Of a stretch of 11,584 nt of DNA, positions 6,224 to 11,584 are shown piece by piece. The stretch covers positions 1 to 11,584 of the forward strand of contig JAABRW010000303.1 of assembly GCA_011390695.1 (NCBI GenBank), given 5' to 3'. The translations under genes were made by a program, and so were the position numbers. A model generated the notes under the pieces. It did no database searches. It worked only from the letters and a program-made list of their open reading frames with translations, and was not told the origin of the DNA. Position 1 is the stretch's first letter; each line of letters begins with the position of its first letter. The stretch is from Desulfotignum sp. GTDB lineage: Bacteria; Desulfobacterota; Desulfobacteria; Desulfobacterales; Desulfobacteraceae.

Positions 6224-6955
6224 TTATGGTGCAAGCACTTCTGCAATGTGCTTAACTTTGACCGGATGTCCCATATGGGTCAGATACCCTTCAATATTCA
6301 ACAGACACCCCATGTCACACCCCACCACCGTATCTGCTCCGGTTTCCAGAATCCGTTCCACTTTATCCGCCACCAGGGCGGTGGAAATATCCGGATACTT
6401 GATGGAAAAGGTGCCGCCAAACCCACAGCACCGGTCTGACTGCGCCATCTCTACCAACGTCAATCCGCGCACATGGGACAGCAGTTCCCGGGGCTGCCGG
6501 CCCACACCGAGGGTCCGCAGCAGATGGCAGGAATCATGATAGGTGACCGTTCCCTGGTAGGCGGCCCCCACATCACTGATATGCAGCACATCCACCAGAA
6601 ACTCGGTCAGTTCAAAAATTTTGCCGCCGACTTTCTTTGCCCGCTCCAGCCAGTGGGAATCATCTGCAAACAGTTCAGGATAATGGTGCTTGACCATGGC
6701 GACACAGGAACCTGAAGGGCACACAATACATTCAGCGTTCTCAAACACCCGGATAAAATGCATGGCTGATTTTCGGGATGCTGTGCGATAGCCGGCATTA
6801 AAGGCCGGCTGGCCGCAGCAGGTTTGGTCTTCAGGAAACCTGGTGCCAATGCCGAACCGGTCAAACAGGCGCACCATGCCCATTGCCGCATCCGGTGCCA
6901 TGGCATCCACCATGCACTGAACAAAAAGGGTAACTTCGGAAAAAACAGGCATCAT
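6224..6955 (-). CDS. lutA: LutA, lactate utilization protein A (CCG domain protein)
   Basis: A 243-residue protein made of two cysteine-rich CCG domains, as in LutA/YkgE and the HdrB/GlcF group. The motifs are TCCGQPAFNAGY (CCG at 46-48) and RCCGFGGTFSIKYP (CCG at 176-178), with further conserved cysteines in CPSGSC (79-84) and DSCH (C143). These would bind an iron-sulfur centre and act with LutB and LutC in oxidising L-lactate to pyruvate. The start is placed at ATG 6955, with GGATAAG upstream; a TTG at 6967 would add four residues and overlap the dctM stop. Coupling to dctM is tight, with 4 bp between stop and start. Confidence 0.92.
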   Translation of the reverse strand: MMPVFSEVTLFVQCMVDAMAPDAAMGMVRLFDRFGIGTRFPEDQTCCGQPAFNAGYRTASRKSAMHFIRVFENAECIVCPSGSCVAMVKHHYPELFADDSHWLERAKKVGGKIFELTEFLVDVLHISDVGAAYQGTVTYHDSCHLLRTLGVGRQPRELLSHVRGLTLVEMAQSDRCCGFGGTFSIKYPDISTALVADKVERILETGADTVVGCDMGCLLNIEGYLTHMGHPVKVKHIAEVLAP

Positions 6956-6959
6956 TTTC

Positions 6960-8279
6960 TTATCCAATAAAATGACCGGGCAGCCAGGTCAACAGCTGCG
7001 GAAACAGAATACACAGCAGCACCGCAAGGATCTGAAGCCCCACAAAGGGAATCACACCCCGGTATATATCGGTTGTCTTCACATCCGGCGGCGTGATTCC
7101 CTTCAAATAAAAAATGGAGTACGCAAATGGCGGCGTTAAAAATGAAATCTGCAGATTGAGCATGACCAGCACTGCAAACCATATTGGGTCAAACCCCAGT
7201 TCTGCGGCAATAGGGGTTATCAACGGCACCACAATAAAGATGATCCCCATCCAGTCAATGAACATGCCCAGCAGAATCAGCAGCAGCATGATAACCAGCA
7301 GCGCTCCCCACCGGCCAAAAGGTAAGGATGAAAACAAACCGATGATCACATCATCACCTCCCAGGGTCACAAACACCGTGGAAAAAAATGATGCCCCCAC
7401 GGCAATCATCATGATCATGCTGGTGATGTTCAGGGTCTCATACCCGGCATTTTTCAATGTCTTGAAATTCAGCTGCCCATGACAGGCGGCCAGGACCATG
7501 CTTGCAATCACCCCCACTGCTGCTGCCTCGGTAACTGCGGCAATACCCATGAAAATGCTGCCCAGCACCGAAAAAATCAGCAGCATGGCCGGCAGAACCG
7601 CGCTTAAAAAAAGCCATACTTTCTGCCGAAGCGGCACCGCACGTTCCTCCTCCGGCATGGGGGGACCGTCTTCAGGCCGAAAATAGCAGCGCACACCAAT
7701 ATAGACCATGTACAGCATGGTCAGCAAAATACCGGGAACTACAGCCCCAAGGAACAATTTGCCCACGGATAACTGGGCAATGGGACCGTAAATAACGATC
7801 ATCACACTCGGGGGAATCAGAATGCCCAGTGTGCCTCCGGCACAAACACTGCCGCAGGCAAGAGACTTATTGTATCCGTTTTTGAGCATGGCCGGCAGCG
7901 CCATAAGTCCGATGGTGACTTCAGATGCCCCCACAACACCTGTGGTTGCAGCAAATATCGCTGAAATGGCAATGGTGCTGATGCCAAGTCCCCCCCTCAG
8001 CCCCCCCCATAACAGATACATCGCGTTGAATAACCGTCTGGCCATACCAGATTTTTCCATGAAAACCCCCATGAAAAGAAACAGTGGTACAGCCAGAAGG
8101 GTATAATTGGTCATCAGTCCGAAGAGGCGGGTGATGAAAAAACCAAATATTTCCGGCCCGACATTGATCAATCCAAAAATCATAGCCACACCACCCAGAA
8201 CAAAGGCAGTGGGAAATCCAAGAAAAATTCCCAGCAGCAGAGTGGCAAACATCAAGCATACAGACATTTCAGGACTCAT
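6960..8279 (-). CDS. dctM: TRAP transporter large membrane subunit (DctM family)
   Basis: A 439-residue polytopic inner-membrane protein with about a dozen hydrophobic helices, the usual length and profile of DctM, which forms the ion-coupled translocation channel of TRAP transporters. Family landmarks are FLGFPTAFVLGG near the N-terminus, AVPLFLFMGVFMEKSG (about 63-78), TGVVGASEVTIG (about 113-124), the hairpin GTLGILIPPSVMIVIYG (about 149-165) and GMFIDWMGIIFIVVP in the second half. A hydrophilic loop (PEDGPPMPEEE) separates the halves. The start ATG at 8279 lies inside the dctQ 3' end (11-bp overlap) with AAAGGA upstream, typical of coupled TRAP genes. lutA follows directly, tying transport to oxidation. 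Confidence 0.93.
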   Translation of the reverse strand: MSPEMSVCLMFATLLLGIFLGFPTAFVLGGVAMIFGLINVGPEIFGFFITRLFGLMTNYTLLAVPLFLFMGVFMEKSGMARRLFNAMYLLWGGLRGGLGISTIAISAIFAATTGVVGASEVTIGLMALPAMLKNGYNKSLACGSVCAGGTLGILIPPSVMIVIYGPIAQLSVGKLFLGAVVPGILLTMLYMVYIGVRCYFRPEDGPPMPEEERAVPLRQKVWLFLSAVLPAMLLIFSVLGSIFMGIAAVTEAAAVGVIASMVLAACHGQLNFKTLKNAGYETLNITSMIMMIAVGASFFSTVFVTLGGDDVIIGLFSSLPFGRWGALLVIMLLLILLGMFIDWMGIIFIVVPLITPIAAELGFDPIWFAVLVMLNLQISFLTPPFAYSIFYLKGITPPDVKTTDIYRGVIPFVGLQILAVLLCILFPQLLTWLPGHFIG

Positions 8280-8793
8280 GGGCCATGTCCTTTCCCAAAG
8301 CGATCATCAGTCTGCGCAAAAAATCAGCCGCCCCCTGCAAGAGCAGCAGGAAAACACCGATGGGCATCAACGTTTTAAACGGATAGAGGAGCGGCTGCCA
8401 GTAACTCTGCATCGAACGTTCCTGTACAGCCCAGGAAAACAGCACGTAGGGGTACAGATAAATGAGCATGCCGATCCACAGGGGGAAAAAAAACAGCAGA
8501 TAAAATACCACATCAACTGATGCCCGCATCCGGGGAGAAAAACGGCAGTAAAAAATATCTATCCGCACATGCCGCTGATATTTCAGTGCATAGGCTTCGC
8601 CAAACAGAAAAAACGTGCCGCCGATCATATAACTGACGTCAAATGCCCATTTGGTAGGATTATTGAATGCGTAACGGGCAAGAATTTCATATCCCAGAAC
8701 CGCTGTCAGGATCACCACCAGGTAAATGATGACTGATGCTGTGACTTCGCTGATACCATCAATGATAGTTATAAATTTATCTATATACGTCAT
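8269..8793 (-). CDS. dctQ: TRAP transporter small membrane subunit (DctQ family)
   Basis: A 174-residue inner-membrane protein with four predicted helices, at about residues 17-40, 52-70, 92-115 and 138-158. The DctQ signature is seen in EILARYAFNNPTKWAFDVSY and in ALKYQRHVRIDIFY (the usual RHVRVD-type motif). It partners DctM in the membrane complex. The start ATG at 8793 has GGGGGGAA immediately upstream. It lies 55 bp downstream of dctP and overlaps dctM by 11 bp. The length is normal and the frame intact. Confidence 0.92.
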   Translation of the reverse strand: MTYIDKFITIIDGISEVTASVIIYLVVILTAVLGYEILARYAFNNPTKWAFDVSYMIGGTFFLFGEAYALKYQRHVRIDIFYCRFSPRMRASVDVVFYLLFFFPLWIGMLIYLYPYVLFSWAVQERSMQSYWQPLLYPFKTLMPIGVFLLLLQGAADFLRRLMIALGKDMAHES

Positions 8794-8848
8794 GTTCCCC
8801 CCGGCGGGTCAAATATTCACTATTGCAACGTCTGATCCCTCATACCGG

Positions 8849-9904
8849 CTACTCTACTGCCGGAGTCATCAACCGGCGGTAGTTGTCATACCCTTTTCGA
8901 AAATCTCTCTGGGATTTGAGCACCTTTGCAAAAAACGGATCCTGTTCAGCTTTTCTGTCCAGCAGGGTTTCTGCTTTTTGGGCCAAGTCCTTTTGAATGG
9001 AAGGATTCAGATATTCGATCTGCACACCTTTTTCTTCAAAGAAATTCAGCGCGTGGATGTCATCGTGAATGGCAAGGGTGACCATTTCCAATGTGGTGGC
9101 CTGGGCTGCGATTTTCACAATAGCCTTGAGATCTTCCGGCAGTTTTGCCCAGGATTTTTTGTTCACAGTGATGTCGAGAAATGTGCTTGGCTGATGGATG
9201 CCCGGAACCAGCAGGTATTTGGCGATTTCATGAAACGCCAGGTCTTTGTCCATGGAAGGAATACTGAATTCACCGGCATCCAGAACCTTGCGCTGAAGAG
9301 CTTCATAGATTTCTCCGGCCGGGAGCATCATCACGGAGGCACCGGCTTCCGATAAAATTTCCCCCCAGAAACCGGATGTGCGAAACTTGAGGCCTTTAAA
9401 ATCTTCCAAAGACCGGATAGGCTTGTTGGACCAGGCAAGGTTTTCAGAAGGCAGCATGCCGCAGGGTGCAGCAAACCCCAGATCATAGGCTTTATAAAGT
9501 TCCTGGTACAAAGCCGCCCCGTCTCCCTGGTAAAACCAGGTCAGATACGGCAACACATCCATACCAAAGGGTATATAACCAAAAAGAGGGGCTGCAGGTA
9601 ATTTTCCCATCTGATAGGCTGGTGAACAATGGGCTGCATCTATGGTCCCCATTCTGACTCCGTCATTGACCTCAAGTGCTCCCATGAGTACGCCGGCGGC
9701 GTAGCTTTTGATAACAAGCCGGCCCCCGCTCATCTCTCCCACATTTTCGGCAAACTGGTCAGCGGTTTTTTGCAGAATAGTACCCTTTGGCCAGGAAGAT
9801 GCCATTTTCCAGGTAATCGTGTCTGCAGCAAAAACCGATGTGCTCAACCCGACAACTGCCGGCAAAGCCAGCATACTGATGATAACCCATTTCAATGCCT
9901 TCAT
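8849..9904 (-). CDS. dctP: TRAP transporter periplasmic solute-binding protein (DctP family)
   Basis: A 351-residue secreted binding protein. Residues 1-26 are a Sec signal peptide (MKALKWVIISMLALPA, ending SVFA before ADTITWK). The mature protein shows the DctP fold: SSWPKGTILQKTADQFAE, GVRMGTIDAA, WSNKPIRSLEDFKGLKFRT (the arginine is the expected carboxylate-binding residue), LPAGEIYEALQRKVLDAGEF and the linking helix near the C-terminus. The patterns PYLTWFYQGDG, FWGEILSEAGASVMMLPAGE and ALQRKVLDA resemble the subgroup that binds 2-oxo acids or lactate (TakP-like and Thermus LctP-like) rather than C4-dicarboxylates. This fits the lutABC genes in the same operon, but the ligand is inferred. 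The start at ATG 9904 follows AAGGAGAAA; a longer frame to 9994 would lose the signal peptide position. Confidence 0.92.
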   Translation of the reverse strand: MKALKWVIISMLALPAVVGLSTSVFAADTITWKMASSWPKGTILQKTADQFAENVGEMSGGRLVIKSYAAGVLMGALEVNDGVRMGTIDAAHCSPAYQMGKLPAAPLFGYIPFGMDVLPYLTWFYQGDGAALYQELYKAYDLGFAAPCGMLPSENLAWSNKPIRSLEDFKGLKFRTSGFWGEILSEAGASVMMLPAGEIYEALQRKVLDAGEFSIPSMDKDLAFHEIAKYLLVPGIHQPSTFLDITVNKKSWAKLPEDLKAIVKIAAQATTLEMVTLAIHDDIHALNFFEEKGVQIEYLNPSIQKDLAQKAETLLDRKAEQDPFFAKVLKSQRDFRKGYDNYRRLMTPAVE

Positions 9905-9973
9905 ACGTTTTCTCCTTTTTTTTCCTGTTGTTATGCTGTCATGGGAACCTGGATTGTTTCCCATCCATAAAAC

Positions 9974-9984
9974 TGGTAATACCA
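9974..9984. promoter_or_regulatory. Operator O1 for the FadR/LldR-type regulator, at the dctP promoter
   Basis: TGGTAATACCA is a perfect palindrome of the TGGTNNNACCA form used by FadR-subfamily GntR regulators such as LldR. It begins directly after the presumed dctP -10 box (9985-9990, minus strand), so it covers the transcription start. A repressor bound here would block the dctPQM-lutABC operon. Confidence 0.65.
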
Positions 9985-10013
9985 CAGATACCAATCGCTA
10001 TTTTATTTGTCAA
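9985..10013 (-). promoter_or_regulatory. Candidate sigma70 promoter of the dctPQM-lutABC operon
   Basis: On the minus strand TTGACA (10013-10008) is a perfect -35 box, followed after 17 bp by TATCTG (9990-9985), a weak -10. The leader before the dctP ATG would be about 70 bases. A strong -35 with a poor -10 next to an operator suits a regulated promoter. No other promoter is evident inside the operon, where genes overlap or lie within 55 bp. Confidence 0.55.
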
Positions 10014-10024
10014 GCCATAAATTC

Positions 10025-10053
10025 TTGACGCAGCATTTTTCTAATTATATAAT
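10025..10053 (+). promoter_or_regulatory. Sigma70 promoter of the FadR/LldR-type regulator gene
   Basis: TTGACG (10025-10030), 17 bp, then TATAAT (10048-10053): a near-consensus promoter reading into the regulator gene, with transcription expected to start near 10060. Its -35 box lies only 11 bp from the -35 box of the dctP promoter, so the two promoters are back to back. Confidence 0.7.
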
Positions 10054-10085
10054 AATATTATGAACATTATCAATATTATTCAGAT

Positions 10086-10096
10086 TGGTTTTACCA
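10086..10096. promoter_or_regulatory. Operator O2 for the FadR/LldR-type regulator, in its own leader
   Basis: TGGTTTTACCA is a second perfect TGGTNNNACCA palindrome, centred 112 bp from O1. It lies downstream of the regulator promoter and directly abuts the AGGA ribosome binding site (10096-10099), ten bases before the ATG. A bound regulator would act as a roadblock, suggesting negative autoregulation. Confidence 0.6.
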
Positions 10097-10106
10097 GGAA
10101 TATATT

Positions 10107-10832
10107 ATGACAGTACCTATGTATCAGCGCGTTACAACAAAAACCGTTTCCGAAGAAATTATCGAGCAGATTAAAACACTGATTAAAGAAAGCAAAATTG
10201 AACCCGGAGAACAACTGCCGCCTGAGCGCAAATTTGCAGAAATGCTTGGTGTCGGGCGCCCCACATTGAGAGAGGCGTTGAACCATCTGGAAGCCAGAGG
10301 GTTTTTGGAAATTCGAAAACGCCAGGGTGTATTTGTGAAAAACATCAGCACGCCTTTGGTGTCAGATACCATCCACCAGATCTTTCGTGAAGACAAAGGG
10401 ATGCTTCCTTATTTATATGAAGTCAGAAAAGATATCGAACTGGCCGGGGCTTATCTTGCAGCCCAGCGCCGCACCGATGAGGACCTTGCCCTTATTGAGT
10501 TCTCAATCCGCAAAATGGAAACAGATTTAGCAGCAGGCAGCATTACCATATCAGATGATATCGGTTTCCATATAGCAATTGCACGATCCACCCACAATTT
10601 TCTCCGGGTGCATATCTTAAAACACCTGTTTGACATTTCAGGGGAATTCCTCGACAGTGTTTTAAAGGAACTGGCAAAAGAAAAATCCAATTTACCCTCA
10701 GTTGTCCAGCAGCACCGGCGGGTTCTGGAGGCAATCAAGACAAAAAATGCCCAGAAGGCACACGATGAGATGCAGAAACACTTAGGCTGGGTACAGGTGC
10801 AATGGCGGAGTATTTTGAATGCTGAAAAGTAA
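10107..10832 (+). CDS. GntR-family regulator, FadR/LldR subfamily, probably of the lactate operon
   Basis: A 241-residue repressor or activator of the FadR subfamily. Residues about 10-78 form the GntR winged helix (ERKFAEMLGVGRPTLREALN as the recognition region, then RQGVFV as the wing). Residues about 98-230 form the all-helical FCD ligand domain, with the usual EVRKDIELAGAYLAA opening and metal-binding residues D151, H155, H203 and H225, which bind the metal that coordinates the acid ligand. It is divergent from the dctPQM-lutABC operon with matching operators between them, so it probably senses lactate or the transported acid. The start is ATG 10107, with AGGA upstream; an ATG four codons later is possible. 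No frame damage is seen. Confidence 0.9.
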   Translation: MTVPMYQRVTTKTVSEEIIEQIKTLIKESKIEPGEQLPPERKFAEMLGVGRPTLREALNHLEARGFLEIRKRQGVFVKNISTPLVSDTIHQIFREDKGMLPYLYEVRKDIELAGAYLAAQRRTDEDLALIEFSIRKMETDLAAGSITISDDIGFHIAIARSTHNFLRVHILKHLFDISGEFLDSVLKELAKEKSNLPSVVQQHRRVLEAIKTKNAQKAHDEMQKHLGWVQVQWRSILNAEK

Positions 10833-10839
10833 AACTTGC

Positions 10840-10908
10840 CGGCCTGTAAGTTTTTATTAATATGCAGGCCGCAGCTTCTACATCTTGTCCTAGAATTTGT
10901 TTTTTTTA
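10840..10908 (+). terminator. Possible terminator after the regulator gene
   Basis: A perfect 7-bp GC-rich stem CGGCCTG/CAGGCCG (10840-10846 and 10865-10871) lies just after the regulator stop, with a long AT-rich loop of 18 bases. The U-rich tract (TTTGTTTTTTTT, 10896 onward) comes 24 bases later, behind a short TTCTA/TAGAA stem. The parts are split, so termination here is plausible but not canonical. The remaining bases up to 11017 are AT-rich with no gene evident. Confidence 0.35.
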
Positions 10909-11017
10909 ATTTTTAAGATTGATTTTAGTCAAAATTGTATTAATGTAACTATGTATTATTTACTGATTGTTCCTTGTTACTTTTCTACATTCCTGTTTGA
11001 CAGGGAATACGCTTACG

Positions 11018-11036
11018 GGAATCCCACAGGGATTCC
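11018..11036 (+). repeat. Perfect hairpin in the leader of the coiled-coil gene
   Basis: GGAATCCC-ACA-GGGATTCC is a perfect 8-bp inverted repeat with a 3-base loop, 43 bp before the start codon at 11080. A related GGGAAT lies just upstream at 11003-11008. It could be an operator or an mRNA leader hairpin. TTGACA occurs at 10997-11002 but lacks a convincing -10 partner. Confidence 0.4.
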
Positions 11037-11079
11037 AGAGGTAAATTCATTAACAACTCTCAAGAAGAAAGGAGCACAC

Positions 11080-11382
11080 ATGGAAGTAAAAGATTATTGC
11101 AAAGCTATGCTGGCTGAGGTTAACGCCTGGAAAAACAAGCTTGATGCAATGAAAAAAACGGCAGACGCTTACAGCACCGAACAAAAAGAAAAAGTTCTTC
11201 CTCTCATTGGACAGCTGGAGCAGGAAGTGACCACAGCCCAGATGCGGGTGGATCAGCTGGAAAAAGAATGTCCATCTGACTGGTCACCCATGAAAAATGA
11301 TCTTGACGACCTTTTTGGGACTGTCGGCAGCAAGGTAAACCGTGCCTGGAAGGATCTTGAAGGAGGAAACGTGGGTGGATAA
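11080..11382 (+). CDS. Small predicted coiled-coil protein, function unknown
   Basis: A 100-residue, highly charged, cysteine-poor soluble protein. Residues about 5-68 are two long helices with heptad-like spacing (AMLAEVNAWKNKLDAMKK and GQLEQEVTTAQMRVDQLEKE), separated near EKVLPL and followed by CPSDW, a third helix (DLDDLFGTVGSKVNRAWKDL) and a glycine-rich end. It resembles small coiled-coil stress-type proteins found in many anaerobes, but I cannot name a family. The ATG at 11080 follows a strong AAAGGAG; the longer open frame from 10897 has no ribosome binding site. It is a single-gene unit closed by the terminator at 11411. Confidence 0.75.
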   Translation: MEVKDYCKAMLAEVNAWKNKLDAMKKTADAYSTEQKEKVLPLIGQLEQEVTTAQMRVDQLEKECPSDWSPMKNDLDDLFGTVGSKVNRAWKDLEGGNVGG

Positions 11383-11410
11383 CACCAGTGCTGTTTGACT
11401 TTTTTTATTT

Positions 11411-11444
11411 AAAAGGCTTTGCACTTATGTGTGAAGCCTTTTTT
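11411..11444 (+). terminator. Rho-independent terminator after the coiled-coil gene
   Basis: AAAAGGCTT pairs with AAGCCTTTTTT, and the inner part GCAC-TTAT-GTGT continues the stem with one G-U pair. The T-run directly follows the stem. This is the clearest terminator in the window, 29 bp after the stop codon at 11382. The A-run before the stem could let it work weakly on the minus strand as well. Confidence 0.85.
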
Positions 11445-11584
11445 ATAGATACCAATGCCAGCGGACAGCAGCCAGGATGGCAAAATGCATTGTTTGGTCA
11501 TGGATACTGTCCTGGCACCGGACAATGCAGTTCAGAAATGATGGTACCGTATCAACCAACCATGCAATTTACCATGAGGAGCCA
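11427..11584 (+). CDS. Uncertain open frame running off the right edge
   Basis: From an ATG at 11427, which lies in the loop of the terminator, a frame stays open for 52 codons to the window end. It starts MCEAFFIDTNASGQQ and contains GHGYCPGTGQCSSEMM. Residue use is plausible for a real protein, but the start overlaps a strong hairpin, the only ribosome-binding-like element is AAAAGG ten bases upstream, and the same stretch is full of inverted repeats. It may be the remains of a gene or chance. I do not recognise it. Confidence 0.2.
   Translation, partial: MCEAFFIDTNASGQQPGWQNALFGHGYCPGTGQCSSEMMVPYQPTMQFTMRS

Noticed and set aside
9905..9994. N-terminal extension of DctP
   Set aside because: It would place 30 residues before a well-formed signal peptide and would begin inside the operator and promoter region.
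1..11584. CRISPR array, tRNA, rRNA or insertion sequence
   Set aside because: No regularly spaced direct repeats, cloverleaf, ribosomal sequence or transposase was seen on reading both strands.

Overview
The window looks like chromosomal DNA of a sulfate-reducing or related anaerobic bacterium of the Desulfobacterota (Desulfobacteraceae-like). This is inferred from gene content (a TRAP-type organic acid transporter fused in one operon with the LutABC lactate oxidation proteins, a gamma-carbonic anhydrase-like protein, a Mth938-domain protein and an HTH/Zn-ribbon regulator) and from moderate GC with strong Shine-Dalgarno sites. No marker gene fixes the taxonomy.

Layout. Positions 1-1011 (minus strand) hold the start of an unrecognised gene running off the left edge, preceded by a Sel1/TPR-like repeat protein made of three exact-length 68-residue tandem units. 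Positions 1012-1674 hold no supportable intact gene. Positions 1675-2875 (minus) are a compact cluster: a possible small gene readable only with a -1 frameshift, a Mth938-domain protein, an HTH plus Zn-ribbon regulator and a small membrane protein that overlaps the regulator. A divergent intergenic region with two dyads separates this from a plus-strand pair at 3070-3956, an ABM-fold protein and a gamma-carbonic anhydrase-like hexapeptide protein.

The centre of the window, 3987-9904 (minus), is one tight operon in the order dctP-dctQ-dctM-lutA-lutB-lutC. The TRAP transporter (periplasmic binding protein, small and large membrane subunits) would import a 2-hydroxy or 2-oxo monocarboxylate, most likely lactate, and LutABC would oxidise L-lactate to pyruvate in the cytoplasm. 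Divergent to it at 10107-10832 is a FadR/LldR-type GntR regulator with an FCD ligand domain. The 202-bp divergent region carries back-to-back sigma70-like promoters and two perfect TGGTNNNACCA half-site palindromes, the operator form expected of this regulator class: one just downstream of the dctP -10 box and one against the regulator's own ribosome binding site. The whole is a self-contained lactate-type sensing, uptake and oxidation module.

The right end (10833-11584) has a small predicted coiled-coil protein behind a leader with a perfect hairpin, followed by a clear Rho-independent terminator, and then an uncertain open frame and nested inverted repeats reaching the window edge.
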